38,481 nt of DNA from Candidatus Zixiibacteriota bacterium (GTDB taxonomy: Bacteria; Zixibacteria; MSB-5A5; RBG-16-43-9): NCBI GenBank assembly GCA_030692925.1, contig JAUYBY010000056.1, positions 1 through 38,481 of the forward strand, given 5' to 3'. The position numbers and the translations under genes are program-made. Of this stretch, positions 24,684 through 33,056 are shown piece by piece (within the stretch, counting starts at the first letter, position 1; every line of letters begins with the position of its first letter). Below the pieces are notes generated by a model. It did not search any database and was not told the DNA's origin. It saw only the letters and a program-made list of their open reading frames with translations.

Positions 24684-25895
24684 TTACTCAAAACAGTAAA
24701 GATATCCGTTGGTAGAAGGGATGAGTATTTTCCCTTCAGAAAAAGAAGGAGAGGCAAAAATCATCCCCCCGGTTTTATATTTGAACACCAGCTCACCGTT
24801 GGAGCTATTCAATTCGTAAAAATATCCGTCTAAAGAACCGAAGAAAACCTTCCCCCTGATAATTAATGGAGAAGAATGAATAGGGCCATCGGTTTTGAAC
24901 CTCCAGAGGAGTTCTCCTTTCTCTAAGGAGAGAGCGTAAAGATAACCGTCATTGGAGCCGAAGAAAATAGACTCCTGGTTCCTGGCAGCAGATGAGTGGA
25001 TCCTTCCTTCGGTTTTATACTTCCAGAGAAACTCGCCTGAAAACCGACCGATTGCATAAAAGTAACTATCGGATGAGCCCAGAAACAGAGCTTTATCCGT
25101 GATACAGGGAGAGCTGTAAATTGACCCTTCTGTTTTATAACTCCAGAATGGTTTTCCGGTTTTCATATCCAGAGAGTAGATTTTACCATCTCCTGAGCCG
25201 AAATACAGGGTTTCTCCTGAAAAAGCAGCAGTTGAATAAATGAAATCCCCTGCCTTAAACTGCCAGAGCTCCTCTCCATTCAGACTGTTCAGCCCAAAAA
25301 ACAACCCCCGCCTTGTTCCCACAAAAAGCACTCCATCTACTGTTATCGGTGAAGAGCTTAAATCTCTTAATTTTTTCCTCCAGATCGATTTCCCGTTTTT
25401 CAGGTTCAGGGCTAAAAGGTTGTCATCCTTTCCTCCTGGAGAATAAAGAATGCTGTCTTTAATTGTGGGAGTCAGGGAAAGAGGAGCCGAGAGTCCCAGA
25501 GAACCTAATTTCTTTCCTGAATTCAAATCTATGAAAACTACCTTTTCATCTAAAGTTCCCAGGACAATCATACCCTGGAGAATCAGAGGAGTGGAGTAGC
25601 TTGGGCCAACCTTTTTCTTCCAGAGAAGCTTTACCGATGAGTTTAAATCAAAGCTGCTGACATTTCGAGTATGTCTCAAGTCGTTGAAGCTTCTCCAGTC
25701 AGAATCTTTCTCCTCGAAATTAGTATGGGGAAATTTTAAAGTCGAGGCACAGCTTAGTCCCAATAAAATAAAGGTTAAAATCACTCTTCTGACAATTTTC
25801 AGCCAGAACCTGAATTCAGACTGTAGAGGCATCCCGCCTTGGCGGGACTGTGCCCCTACACACACAATTTTCTTTCGAAGGATAATTAGTTCCAC
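24684..25895 (-). CDS. PQQ-type (BamB-like) beta-propeller, probable lipoprotein
   Basis: A protein of about 403 residues. After a hydrophobic stretch (IVRRVILTFILLGLSCAS) with a possible lipobox cysteine, it has about seven to eight repeats of the form FGSNDGYLYALSLEKGELLW-x-FKT, the PQQ/pyrrolo-quinoline-like blade also found in BamB. The likely role is a periplasmic scaffold beside the outer-membrane protein encoded just upstream. GTG at 25895 is chosen because AAGGGG lies six bases before it; a GTG at 25922 and an ATG at 25832 are alternatives. A 39-base palindrome (25822-25860) lies in frame within the N-terminal codons, so the real start may be downstream of it. The frame overlaps the end of the Omp85 gene or nearly abuts it. 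Confidence 0.8.
   Translation of the reverse strand: MELIILRKKIVCVGAQSRQGGMPLQSEFRFWLKIVRRVILTFILLGLSCASTLKFPHTNFEEKDSDWRSFNDLRHTRNVSSFDLNSSVKLLWKKKVGPSYSTPLILQGMIVLGTLDEKVVFIDLNSGKKLGSLGLSAPLSLTPTIKDSILYSPGGKDDNLLALNLKNGKSIWRKKLRDLSSSPITVDGVLFVGTRRGLFFGLNSLNGEELWQFKAGDFIYSTAAFSGETLYFGSGDGKIYSLDMKTGKPFWSYKTEGSIYSSPCITDKALFLGSSDSYFYAIGRFSGEFLWKYKTEGRIHSSAARNQESIFFGSNDGYLYALSLEKGELLWRFKTDGPIHSSPLIIRGKVFFGSLDGYFYELNSSNGELVFKYKTGGMIFASPSFSEGKILIPSTNGYLYCFE
25822..25860. repeat. Palindromic repeat read in frame near the start of the PQQ-like gene
   Basis: TGTAGAGGCATCCCGCC-TT-GGCGGGACTGTGCCCCTACA (shown here in two arms) is an imperfect inverted repeat with TGTAG and CTACA ends. It contributes the residues CVGAQSRQGGMPLQ to the reading frame. 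Confidence 0.75.
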
Positions 25896-25909
25896 TCTTG
25901 TCCCCTTTT

Positions 25910-28693
25910 TTAAAAATTCCACCCGAAGAAAAAGTCAAAAACAGTTTCTCTGGAAATTGTCTTGAAATCTGTCTTCTTGGAAAAATCAAACCTCAAAACC
26001 ACCACATACCCTAAGCTGATCCTGAAACCGGTTCCAAAGCTTCCATACAGTTGATCAAAATGATCTTCCCAGGCATTTCCAGCATCGAAGAAAAGCGCTC
26101 CTCTGATAGCCTGAAACCCAATCCTGCCAAAAGGAAATCCGATTATCAGGTTATTTATCAGAGGAAAGCGCAGTTCATTGCTTATCAAAACAAGATTCCT
26201 GCCATAAAAAGCTTTACGGTCATAACCTCTCAGGCTCCAGCTTCCTCCTAAATATAATCTCTGAGGCTCGACTCCGGATGAGGTAAAGCCCATCAGCCTG
26301 ACAGCATAACAGCTGTTCCTGCTCAGACGGAAGTACTTTCGAAAATCAGCCAGTACCAGCCGGTTGTAAGCCTGCAACTGGTTCCAGGCAAGGGTAAGTC
26401 CTAAGGTAAGGTTAAATCTGGTTCCGTCTATAGGACCGGTCAGATCCCAAAGGCTGGTATCCTTGATCAGTGAAAGATAATTGGTGGAAAGAAGCACGTT
26501 CCTTTTTCTGCCGAGAACGTAATAGTCTCTATCCGACTGTCTTAAAAAGAAACTTGCCTCCACGCGCTGAAACTTGGAAAAAGGATAATTGGCCAGGAAA
26601 AGTCCCCCGGATTGTCTTTCCTTGAAGAAACCGTAGAAATCGTCATAATACTCATCGTACAGATGATAGAAACCAAATCCGTAATTAAGCCTGCGGGTTC
26701 GGTTCAGATAAGTTACCCCGAAGTTGAAGCTGGACAGAAACTCGGACTTGGTCTGGGCAGTATTGGTCAAAAGGAAGTAATACTGATGGTTACCCAACAT
26801 ATCGGTCAGAGCTATTTGCAAACCACCGACTGTTCCGTAGACCGCATCATAAGCTATGGCGGACTGGGCAATGTCGAACGAATAATTGTTCCTGTATCTT
26901 GCCACCCCTTTGGAATACTCTCCGGAGATTTTGGCTGGAATCCAACTAGATGCCGTAGTATCCCGTTCCTTCTCTGCCTGACCACCCAGCGAATCAGTCA
27001 GCGGTAACTTGTAGATCTGGAAATTATAGTCCTGAAAACCGGAAAAATAGATTTCCCCATTTTTCCGGTCTACAGCCGGGTCAAAAACACCGGTTAAAAA
27101 ATGGGTCAACTGTTTTACCCCATTTGAGTCCAGTGAATAGAGATCAAACCCCCCTTCCCGATCAGATGCGAAATAAAGCTTCTTCCCGTCCCAGGAGAAA
27201 GCAGGGTTTATATCGTGAGCCCTGGCAAAGGTAAGCTGGTTGAGTTCACTGCTGGAAAGGTTATAAGAAAAAAGGTTCTGAAAACCCTCCTCTCCCCAGA
27301 AGGTCCGGTCTGAGGAGAAGACTATGGCTTTGCCATCTCTGGACCAGACCGGGTCTTTTTCATGATAGATATCCTCGGTCAGCCGGACAAGCGAGTCAGA
27401 CAAAAGGTAATAGATATAAAGATCAGTGTATCCTCTTTTGTCCACACCGGTCATAACTATCTTGCCATTATCTTCTGACCAGGAGGGAGAGGATAGGTTT
27501 ATCAAAGAGTCAAAACTTTTGCGCAGGGTAATCTTCATCTTTTTCAGGTCATAAACATACAATAAATCTTTTTCTTTGCTTTTGGAGACAAAGGCTATCC
27601 TGCTATCTTCCGAGCCTCCGATTCTGCTTTCCAATAGGTGAAGCGATTCGAACTGGGGAGACCTTTCCGCCTTGACCAGGGTGAATAGCTTCTCCTTTTC
27701 TCCGCGGGGGGACATCAGGGATAAATTGGAATATCCTAATTTATTCGATTTGAATATTACCCAGTCTTCGGTTTTATCTTTGAGCCGGTAAGGAACTAAA
27801 GCCGGTTTAACGTTGAACCCATCAATTGTCAATTTCTTGGCTAACCGGCTGGGCAGGTCTCCGGAAGAGATCTGGGGATAATATTTTTTCTTCAGGTGGT
27901 AATACCATTCCTCGCCTAACTCCTTTAAGTTTTTCTTAAAGGTCAGCTCCACTACTTCTGAAAAACTTCCTCCTTCCCAGTAGTTCTCGAACAGAAGGGA
28001 AAGACGGTCGTCTCCGTATTCCTCAGCTAAAAAACCTAAAAACGACTCCCCTTCCTTGTACATCAGATAAGAGCCGGTTATTTCGTTGATATCCTCGATC
28101 TTCACCAGGTTTCCGGAGATGACGAAATCCTTGATTATCATCTCCGCTTCGGAATCCATCCCTTCGGACCAGTGTTCCGCTATCCCTTCCTGGAACCATA
28201 AGGGAGGCTCGGTATAATTATACCTCCGGTGCAGTTTCATCACCGAATAGATCTTCTCATAGGAGAAAACGTGCACTAACTCGTGCCGGATGGTGTGCTT
28301 GAAAGAAGAGTAGGAGCCGTTAAACGGTATTACCATCCGTCCCTTGAAGAACTCGGTAAAGCCTGCCACGTTCTCCGGCAGCAGGCTGGGAATAACGTTG
28401 GTCTGTTCAAAATAGTTGGGCGAGCTGTAGATGATTAAGGGGATCTTACGGGAGATGTGAAAATTAAACTTGTCCTGCAGGTAAATGTAGCTGTCCTCAG
28501 CTATCTTAGCCGCTACTTCCGCGATTTCCTTTTCCTCCAAATAAAAGTAGACCTGGAAATGCTCGGTGCTCAAAACCTCCCACTCGAAACTGGAGTATTG
28601 AACTTTATTCTGCCCGAAATAATATTGAGGAAACCCTTGGGATGGGAAATAAACCAAGAAAATAGATATGAGCAGAAAAAAATATTTTCTCAT
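25910..28693 (-). CDS. Gluzincin peptidase-like / WD40-like propeller / Omp85-type barrel protein
   Basis: A 927-residue outer-membrane protein. A signal peptide (1-20) leads to a peptidase-MA-like domain with H137-E138-L-V-H141 and a downstream WFQEGIAEHW (167-175) that gives the third ligand; the HExxH motif is intact. A TolB/PD40-type propeller spans about 290-590 (repeats such as PVWSRDGKAIVFSSDR and PAFSWDGKKLYFASDR). The last 330 residues resemble a surface-antigen (Omp85/BamA-like) barrel: GGSWSLRGYDRKAF, NELRFPLI, FFDAGNAWEDHF, GSFGTGFRISLGY and a terminal F. The role is unknown; secretion or processing at the outer membrane is inferred. It lies 24 bases after the HEAT gene and just before the PQQ-like gene. 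Confidence 0.85.
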   Translation of the reverse strand: MRKYFFLLISIFLVYFPSQGFPQYYFGQNKVQYSSFEWEVLSTEHFQVYFYLEEKEIAEVAAKIAEDSYIYLQDKFNFHISRKIPLIIYSSPNYFEQTNVIPSLLPENVAGFTEFFKGRMVIPFNGSYSSFKHTIRHELVHVFSYEKIYSVMKLHRRYNYTEPPLWFQEGIAEHWSEGMDSEAEMIIKDFVISGNLVKIEDINEITGSYLMYKEGESFLGFLAEEYGDDRLSLLFENYWEGGSFSEVVELTFKKNLKELGEEWYYHLKKKYYPQISSGDLPSRLAKKLTIDGFNVKPALVPYRLKDKTEDWVIFKSNKLGYSNLSLMSPRGEKEKLFTLVKAERSPQFESLHLLESRIGGSEDSRIAFVSKSKEKDLLYVYDLKKMKITLRKSFDSLINLSSPSWSEDNGKIVMTGVDKRGYTDLYIYYLLSDSLVRLTEDIYHEKDPVWSRDGKAIVFSSDRTFWGEEGFQNLFSYNLSSSELNQLTFARAHDINPAFSWDGKKLYFASDREGGFDLYSLDSNGVKQLTHFLTGVFDPAVDRKNGEIYFSGFQDYNFQIYKLPLTDSLGGQAEKERDTTASSWIPAKISGEYSKGVARYRNNYSFDIAQSAIAYDAVYGTVGGLQIALTDMLGNHQYYFLLTNTAQTKSEFLSSFNFGVTYLNRTRRLNYGFGFYHLYDEYYDDFYGFFKERQSGGLFLANYPFSKFQRVEASFFLRQSDRDYYVLGRKRNVLLSTNYLSLIKDTSLWDLTGPIDGTRFNLTLGLTLAWNQLQAYNRLVLADFRKYFRLSRNSCYAVRLMGFTSSGVEPQRLYLGGSWSLRGYDRKAFYGRNLVLISNELRFPLINNLIIGFPFGRIGFQAIRGALFFDAGNAWEDHFDQLYGSFGTGFRISLGYVVVLRFDFSKKTDFKTISRETVFDFFFGWNF

Positions 28694-28717
28694 TTAGGCT
28701 TTAAAACTATTGATCTT

Positions 28718-31027
28718 TCAAAGTCTGGAAGTATTGATTTCCTTATCTCTTAAAGACAGGATTTTTGCGATTCTCCCGCTGACCTCATCCCGGTGTAATA
28801 TCCCTAAAAGCCCCTTTCTCCTTTTCCGCAGATGACTCTCCAAAGCTCTAAAAATTTTTTCATCTAGGTTATTCTCTAACAGATTCAAAGCGCTCAACTG
28901 TAACTCTTCTTTTTCCTTTTTGGGAATGTTCCCTGAAAAAAGGTTTTCCTCCACTATCAGTCTGAGCGCGAAATCCCGACAATCTTCTTCTCCTATCTTC
29001 AGCATAGCGGCAAACAGTTTCTTTCGGTCCAGATGCCCTTTGAAAAAAGCATCCTTCAAAGCAGGGATGAACTCTTTCTCACCGGATGCACTGATCAGAT
29101 TCAGTGCTTTTTTGTGAACCTCTTCCTCTTTATCCCTGAGCAGCTCGGCTAAAATCTGATTTACCTTCTCCCCTTTCTTTTTCTCCAGAGCTTTTAAAAC
29201 TTCGAGCCTGACCCTGGGGTCCGGGCTGTTTTTGAAATCCCACAAAAGGTCAACCGCTTTTTGGCTCTCGATATTCCCTAAGACGAAAAGCGAATTCCTT
29301 ATCTTATACCAGGATTCATCTGCCAGCAGACCCTGGTCTTTTCCTTTTTTGAAGTCGTCCGCGCTGGCAAAATAAAGCGAAATGGCTTCAACTGAATCTT
29401 CTCCCAGGGTGATTAAGACTCTGAGTGCCCACAGGCGAACGTTTCTTTGCTCTACTGTGAAGATCTCCAGAAGTTTCTGGGCAACCTCCCTTCCATCTAA
29501 ATTTTCTAAGACCTCTTCTAACTCTTTCCCTTTCTGGGCATTGAAATCAGCCATTGCTGGCTTAAGCAGCAGATTCAGATTTTGCTCGGTGGAAATCTCT
29601 GTTACAAAATCGTTTTTCAATTTCCCCCGTAGGGGCAGGGTTTCCTTATCCTCAGTGTTCAGATTTATCTTATCTAAAAACCTGTTTAATTCTTCTAAGT
29701 TTCCTTTTCTGACTAAATTGGTAAAAAGCAAAGGCAAAAGCTCGAAATATCCCCGATAGAACCGCAAAGACGCCAGGGTGTCCTCCGGCATCCCCAGCAA
29801 TTTATCCTTTATATATACGAAATCCTCTTCCCTTTCTTCGGAGATGGAAAGCTCGATCATTTTTTTCAAAACCGCAACCGAATCCTGCCTGAGCGAGTCA
29901 TCTTTGGAATCCAGCTTCTCTAAAAGGGTATCGATTATCTTCTTTTTCAGCTTATCGTCTGGCGAATATAGGATACCTTTTATTTTCTCCTCCAGATTTT
30001 TCTTCTCTATCCTGTTTTTCTCCAGCTCCTCCAGGAACTGCAGGGCGGAGAAGGCAATCTCCTCTTTTTTCTGATACGATTCATTGATCAGCAGGTCGAA
30101 ATATCTCTCATCGATTATACCGTAACCGGAAAGCAGCTCTTTAAGCTGGGGCAAGAGCTTCCGTTTATCTCTATTCTCCAGAACCTTTTTGACCATCTGA
30201 AGAGCTTCATCTGAGCTTTCTTTGTTTTGAGGGATATTCTGAAAACTCTGCTTTAACTGGTAGGTCAAGAGGGTAAGAATCTCATCATCCGTCAGGTTAT
30301 CGATCTCCGCCTTAAGGTCTTCCAGGCTTTTCTTTAAATCTATGCCTCCCCCAATTCCCTCTCCCCCACCCTCACCCCATCCTCCCCCTTCGGAGCCACT
30401 TGAGCCAGAACCCTTGCCTTCATCCTCCTGGCTGGAGGAGAGAGCAGTTTCTTTATATAACATCTGCAGTTTTTCTTTCTGTATGAGTTTTCCTAAAAGG
30501 ATATCTTTCAAAAGCTCCGGGTGTTCCCTTATCACTCTGGAAAGCTCGCTTTTCAACTGCAGTTTATCCATGAGCTCAGCCTTGACCACCTTCTCATCGT
30601 CTGATACTACCTCATAATGCAGTCGGTTTAATTTGAGGTGAGATATTTTATTCTTTTGAAGATAAACTGACAGATCCTCCTCATCTTTTTTCAAGAAGAA
30701 CTCTAAGAAAGACTTCAACTCCTCTTCACTCAATCCCTGACAAAAGCTGATACTTTTAATCTTCTGTTTTTCCAGAGTGTTCCAGACCTTTTCGGAGATA
30801 ACATTAGCATCCAAAGTCTCCCCTTCTAAGACTAATTTGTTCTCGACTTTGCCTAAGATGATCTCGGTTTTAGTCTTGAAAAACTCCTGGAACAATTCGG
30901 AGGTCTCTTTTAGAACGAGTTTTACCGCAGGATGGTCTGCCGGATAAATGCTTAACCTCTTGATGGTCGAATTTAATTCCTTCAGAAGGGTCAAGTTTGA
31001 ATGACCCTTAGTCATCTTTGTTTCCAT
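28718..31027 (-). CDS. HEAT-repeat protein, first gene of the envelope operon
   Basis: A 769-residue, mostly helical cytoplasmic protein with no signal peptide. Residues 10-140 form a domain with the YPADHP motif (28-33) and GKVENKLVLEGETL, similar in plan to the N-terminus of the paralogue at 22414. A glycine/serine/glutamate-rich linker (198-229) follows. The remainder has HEAT-like units, for example NSPDPRVRLEVLKALEKKKG and RDKEEEVHKKALNLISASG. Such proteins often occur near HD-type or regulatory modules; here none is fused. It opens the operon and no clear promoter was found upstream. The start at 31027 is uncertain; a second ATG (MTKGHSN) lies four codons in. The second HEAT protein closes the operon. 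Confidence 0.82.
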   Translation of the reverse strand: METKMTKGHSNLTLLKELNSTIKRLSIYPADHPAVKLVLKETSELFQEFFKTKTEIILGKVENKLVLEGETLDANVISEKVWNTLEKQKIKSISFCQGLSEEELKSFLEFFLKKDEEDLSVYLQKNKISHLKLNRLHYEVVSDDEKVVKAELMDKLQLKSELSRVIREHPELLKDILLGKLIQKEKLQMLYKETALSSSQEDEGKGSGSSGSEGGGWGEGGGEGIGGGIDLKKSLEDLKAEIDNLTDDEILTLLTYQLKQSFQNIPQNKESSDEALQMVKKVLENRDKRKLLPQLKELLSGYGIIDERYFDLLINESYQKKEEIAFSALQFLEELEKNRIEKKNLEEKIKGILYSPDDKLKKKIIDTLLEKLDSKDDSLRQDSVAVLKKMIELSISEEREEDFVYIKDKLLGMPEDTLASLRFYRGYFELLPLLFTNLVRKGNLEELNRFLDKINLNTEDKETLPLRGKLKNDFVTEISTEQNLNLLLKPAMADFNAQKGKELEEVLENLDGREVAQKLLEIFTVEQRNVRLWALRVLITLGEDSVEAISLYFASADDFKKGKDQGLLADESWYKIRNSLFVLGNIESQKAVDLLWDFKNSPDPRVRLEVLKALEKKKGEKVNQILAELLRDKEEEVHKKALNLISASGEKEFIPALKDAFFKGHLDRKKLFAAMLKIGEEDCRDFALRLIVEENLFSGNIPKKEKEELQLSALNLLENNLDEKIFRALESHLRKRRKGLLGILHRDEVSGRIAKILSLRDKEINTSRL

Positions 31028-31640
31028 AGGTGCACCTGATATGAACTCTATATCAATTAATCGACACCTTAAGATAACTCTTTATCAATAAAAATAGTAC
31101 AGGAAAAATCCATTGCCCTTGCAGGATGTTTAATATGTGACCGTCGGGTCCCCTGACCCGACGGGAATTTAATTTAGCTCTTCGTTGGTGTCCCCACCAA
31201 CGAAGAAAATGTCGTACAGGTTGACGACAGACTAAAATAGCAGTAGATCAGGAGTCCTGCGCTCCTGATCTGCACTTCCAAGAGAAAAAAAACAGTAAAG
31301 CTAAAGCTTTACACTCCAATGTAAGTAAAAAGTAGGTCAGGAGTCTTAGGCTCCTGACTCCACTGTTGATCTGCTACCTATATTAATTTCATCCACAAAC
31401 AAGTTTGTGGATGCCACCCAATGGTATTATTCTTGCTCCCGCTGGATGTTATCATCCAGCGGAAACAGAGGCGAATGACAACATCCGCCCTGCGCGGATT
31501 AAAACGATGGCATCTAACATTGAAACTGGTAGACCCACATTGCCCTCAATGTGGGTCGAGGTCTATAGGGGCGAACCTGCGTGTTCGCCCTCTATATGTC
31601 CGTCGGATCCCCCGACCCGACGGAATTAATGTTTCGCTTG
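31028..31640. repeat. 613-base intergenic cluster of mixed palindromes
   Basis: No gene is supported. In order: CCGTCGGGTCCCCTGACCCGACGG (an interrupted stem, 31141-31164); TTCGTTGGTG...CACCAACGAA (31179-31204); TCAGGAGTCC...GCTCCTGA (31247-31271); AAAGCTAAAGCTTTAC with ACTCCA (31297-31319); TCAGGAGTCTTAGGCTCCTGA, in two arms (31335-31357); GCTGGATGTTATCATCCAGC and a partner (31438-31490) shared with 3777; CCCACATTG...CAATGTGGG (31532-31556); GGGGCGAACC...GTTCGCCC (31567-31590); and CCGTCGG...CCGACGG (31600-31622). Confidence 0.7.
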
Positions 31641-31943
31641 CTATTCCCAGCCGCTGAAAGGCGGATACTTATCCACCATACAGAGCCAGTAAGCCTGGAC
31701 CCTGTTAATGTACCTCTGGTACCTGACGATATAGTCGAATGAATTTTTGGGGTAATTGCCGGTAAAAATGATCACTATTCCGGCATAGATGATTACAAAG
31801 AATGCCACTATACCGTATAGCCCCATAAAAATCCCGTGGGGAATCCCGATGTAAAGCCATCCAAAAAAGAGACGCGCCAGAACCAGCCAGGGATTGGATT
31901 TCTCTGGATAGGGCACATCATACTTGACCGGATACTCGGACAT
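31641..31943 (-). CDS. DUF4389-family small membrane protein
   Basis: A protein of about 100 residues matching the DUF4389 pattern: NPWLVLARLFFGWLYIGIPH, then a long hydrophobic segment ending in IVIIFTGNYPKNSFDYIVRY, then YINRVQAYWLCMVDKYPPFS. Two membrane helices are likely. The family has no established function. ATG at 31943 is preferred because CAGGAGGG lies upstream; a GTG two codons earlier is an alternative. It follows the lipoprotein gene by about 40 bases and is probably in the same operon. Confidence 0.82.
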   Translation of the reverse strand: MSEYPVKYDVPYPEKSNPWLVLARLFFGWLYIGIPHGIFMGLYGIVAFFVIIYAGIVIIFTGNYPKNSFDYIVRYQRYINRVQAYWLCMVDKYPPFSGWE

Positions 31944-31981
31944 CTTCACCCTCCTGTTTAAAGGTTTTTTATAGATCTCGG

Positions 31982-32815
31982 CTATTTGATTTTGTAGATA
32001 ATCCCCCAGGCGTTTGAATTGTACCTGGATAAGGTATCTGCTATGCTCTTAGACCAGATACGGTCGACATAAGCATGCTTATAGATATTTAGATCCGCAG
32101 AGTTTGAGCTTGTGGTCCAGCTTGTGGAGAAATCGTTACCAGTTCCTTTGACGAAAGGAAGCTTCTTCCAGGTTCCTCTCTCATAGATATGCAGATAATA
32201 GGTATCACTCGTGTCCTGCGCCTGGATAGTGAATCTAACCAGAGTCGATTTGCTGAACTGCAAGATTCCTTTCAACTCATAAAGCCCCCCCAGGTTCACA
32301 GCGCTATTTACACCTGAGGTATCAATCCTGAGATTGCTGAACCCGGTTGAATAAGGCACAGAATAGACCGGTGCATTTGAAATCTTCATAAGTAACCAGC
32401 CCCGGTAAAGGTCGCCTGAATTTCCCCATTGCTCAAAATAAGCCTGGACCCTGGAAAAAGCTTTAAAGTTCTTTTGATATTCTGTTCCGGAGATGAAGGT
32501 ATGAAAAACTCCTTGAATGCTATCCTCCCAGTTCACATCAGCCGATTTTAACAAATGAAGAGAATCGGGGTTATGAAAGTCTATCCTGATCCAGTAGTTC
32601 CTGCCAGTTATCTCCCTGAAAAAGGGGGCTGCTCTTGAGGTGTCAAATGCATCCACTGAGAAGATATCCGGGTGGTAGTTGATATAATCCTTTAACGCAT
32701 CCACATCCGTATAACTCGGAGATACCGATCTTTTACAGGCAAAAGAAAAGGACAAAATAAAAACGAACCCTGAAAGAAGCAAGAGCTTCAAACTGATTCT
32801 AAACATAAATCTCAT
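31982..32815 (-). CDS. Hypothetical lipoprotein
   Basis: A 277-residue protein of unrecognised family. The first 27 residues form a lipoprotein-type signal: basic MRFMFR, hydrophobic LKLLLLSGFVFILSF and a lipobox-like SFAC with C27. The mature part is rich in aromatic and serine/threonine residues and is probably mostly beta structure (ELKGILQFSKSTLVRFTI and DTSDTYYLHIYERGTWKKL). No enzyme motif is seen. A TTGGCT-N16-TATATT sequence upstream on the minus strand may be the promoter. It lies just upstream of the DUF4389 gene, so the two may work together in the envelope. Confidence 0.7.
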   Translation of the reverse strand: MRFMFRISLKLLLLSGFVFILSFSFACKRSVSPSYTDVDALKDYINYHPDIFSVDAFDTSRAAPFFREITGRNYWIRIDFHNPDSLHLLKSADVNWEDSIQGVFHTFISGTEYQKNFKAFSRVQAYFEQWGNSGDLYRGWLLMKISNAPVYSVPYSTGFSNLRIDTSGVNSAVNLGGLYELKGILQFSKSTLVRFTIQAQDTSDTYYLHIYERGTWKKLPFVKGTGNDFSTSWTTSSNSADLNIYKHAYVDRIWSKSIADTLSRYNSNAWGIIYKIK

Positions 32816-32920
32816 CCGTCATCTAAGTCCATATAAATATACGCATTTAAACTCTGAAGCCAAATAAAAAAAATACAGAGATCTCATTAAATAGGGAGAC
32901 AGGGAGAGGTAGAAAAAACG

Positions 32921-32945
32921 TAGAGACGCATCGAATGCGTCTCTA
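32921..32945. repeat. TAGAGACGCAT palindrome upstream of the flavoprotein gene
   Basis: TAGAGACGCAT-CGA-ATGCGTCTCTA with 11-base arms. It lies between two divergent genes and could act as a transcription barrier. Confidence 0.85.
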
Positions 32946-33004
32946 TCAGCTAAAATCTGGATAAACTCCATCTGATTTATGTAACATTCAATCTGGTTAA
33001 ATTC

Positions 33005-33033
33005 TTGACTTTTATCTACCTTCAGACTATATT
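33005..33033 (+). promoter_or_regulatory. Sigma70-type promoter of the flavoprotein/ferritin-like operon
   Basis: TTGACT (33005-33010), a 17-base spacer, then TATATT (33028-33033). Transcription would start about 17 bases before the ATG, leaving a very short leader without a Shine-Dalgarno sequence. Confidence 0.75.
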
Positions 33034-33056
33034 TGAAAAAAATTTAAGCTAATTAT

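Noticed and set aside
30342..30617. Proline- and serine-rich frame opposite the HEAT-protein gene
   Set aside because: It is the antisense reading of the glycine-rich linker of the real gene and has no start signal.
31405..31657. Open frames in the 31.0-31.6 kb gap
   Set aside because: They are built from palindromes (GCTGGATGTTATC, CCCACATTG, CCGTCGG units) in two frames, with no ribosome binding site.
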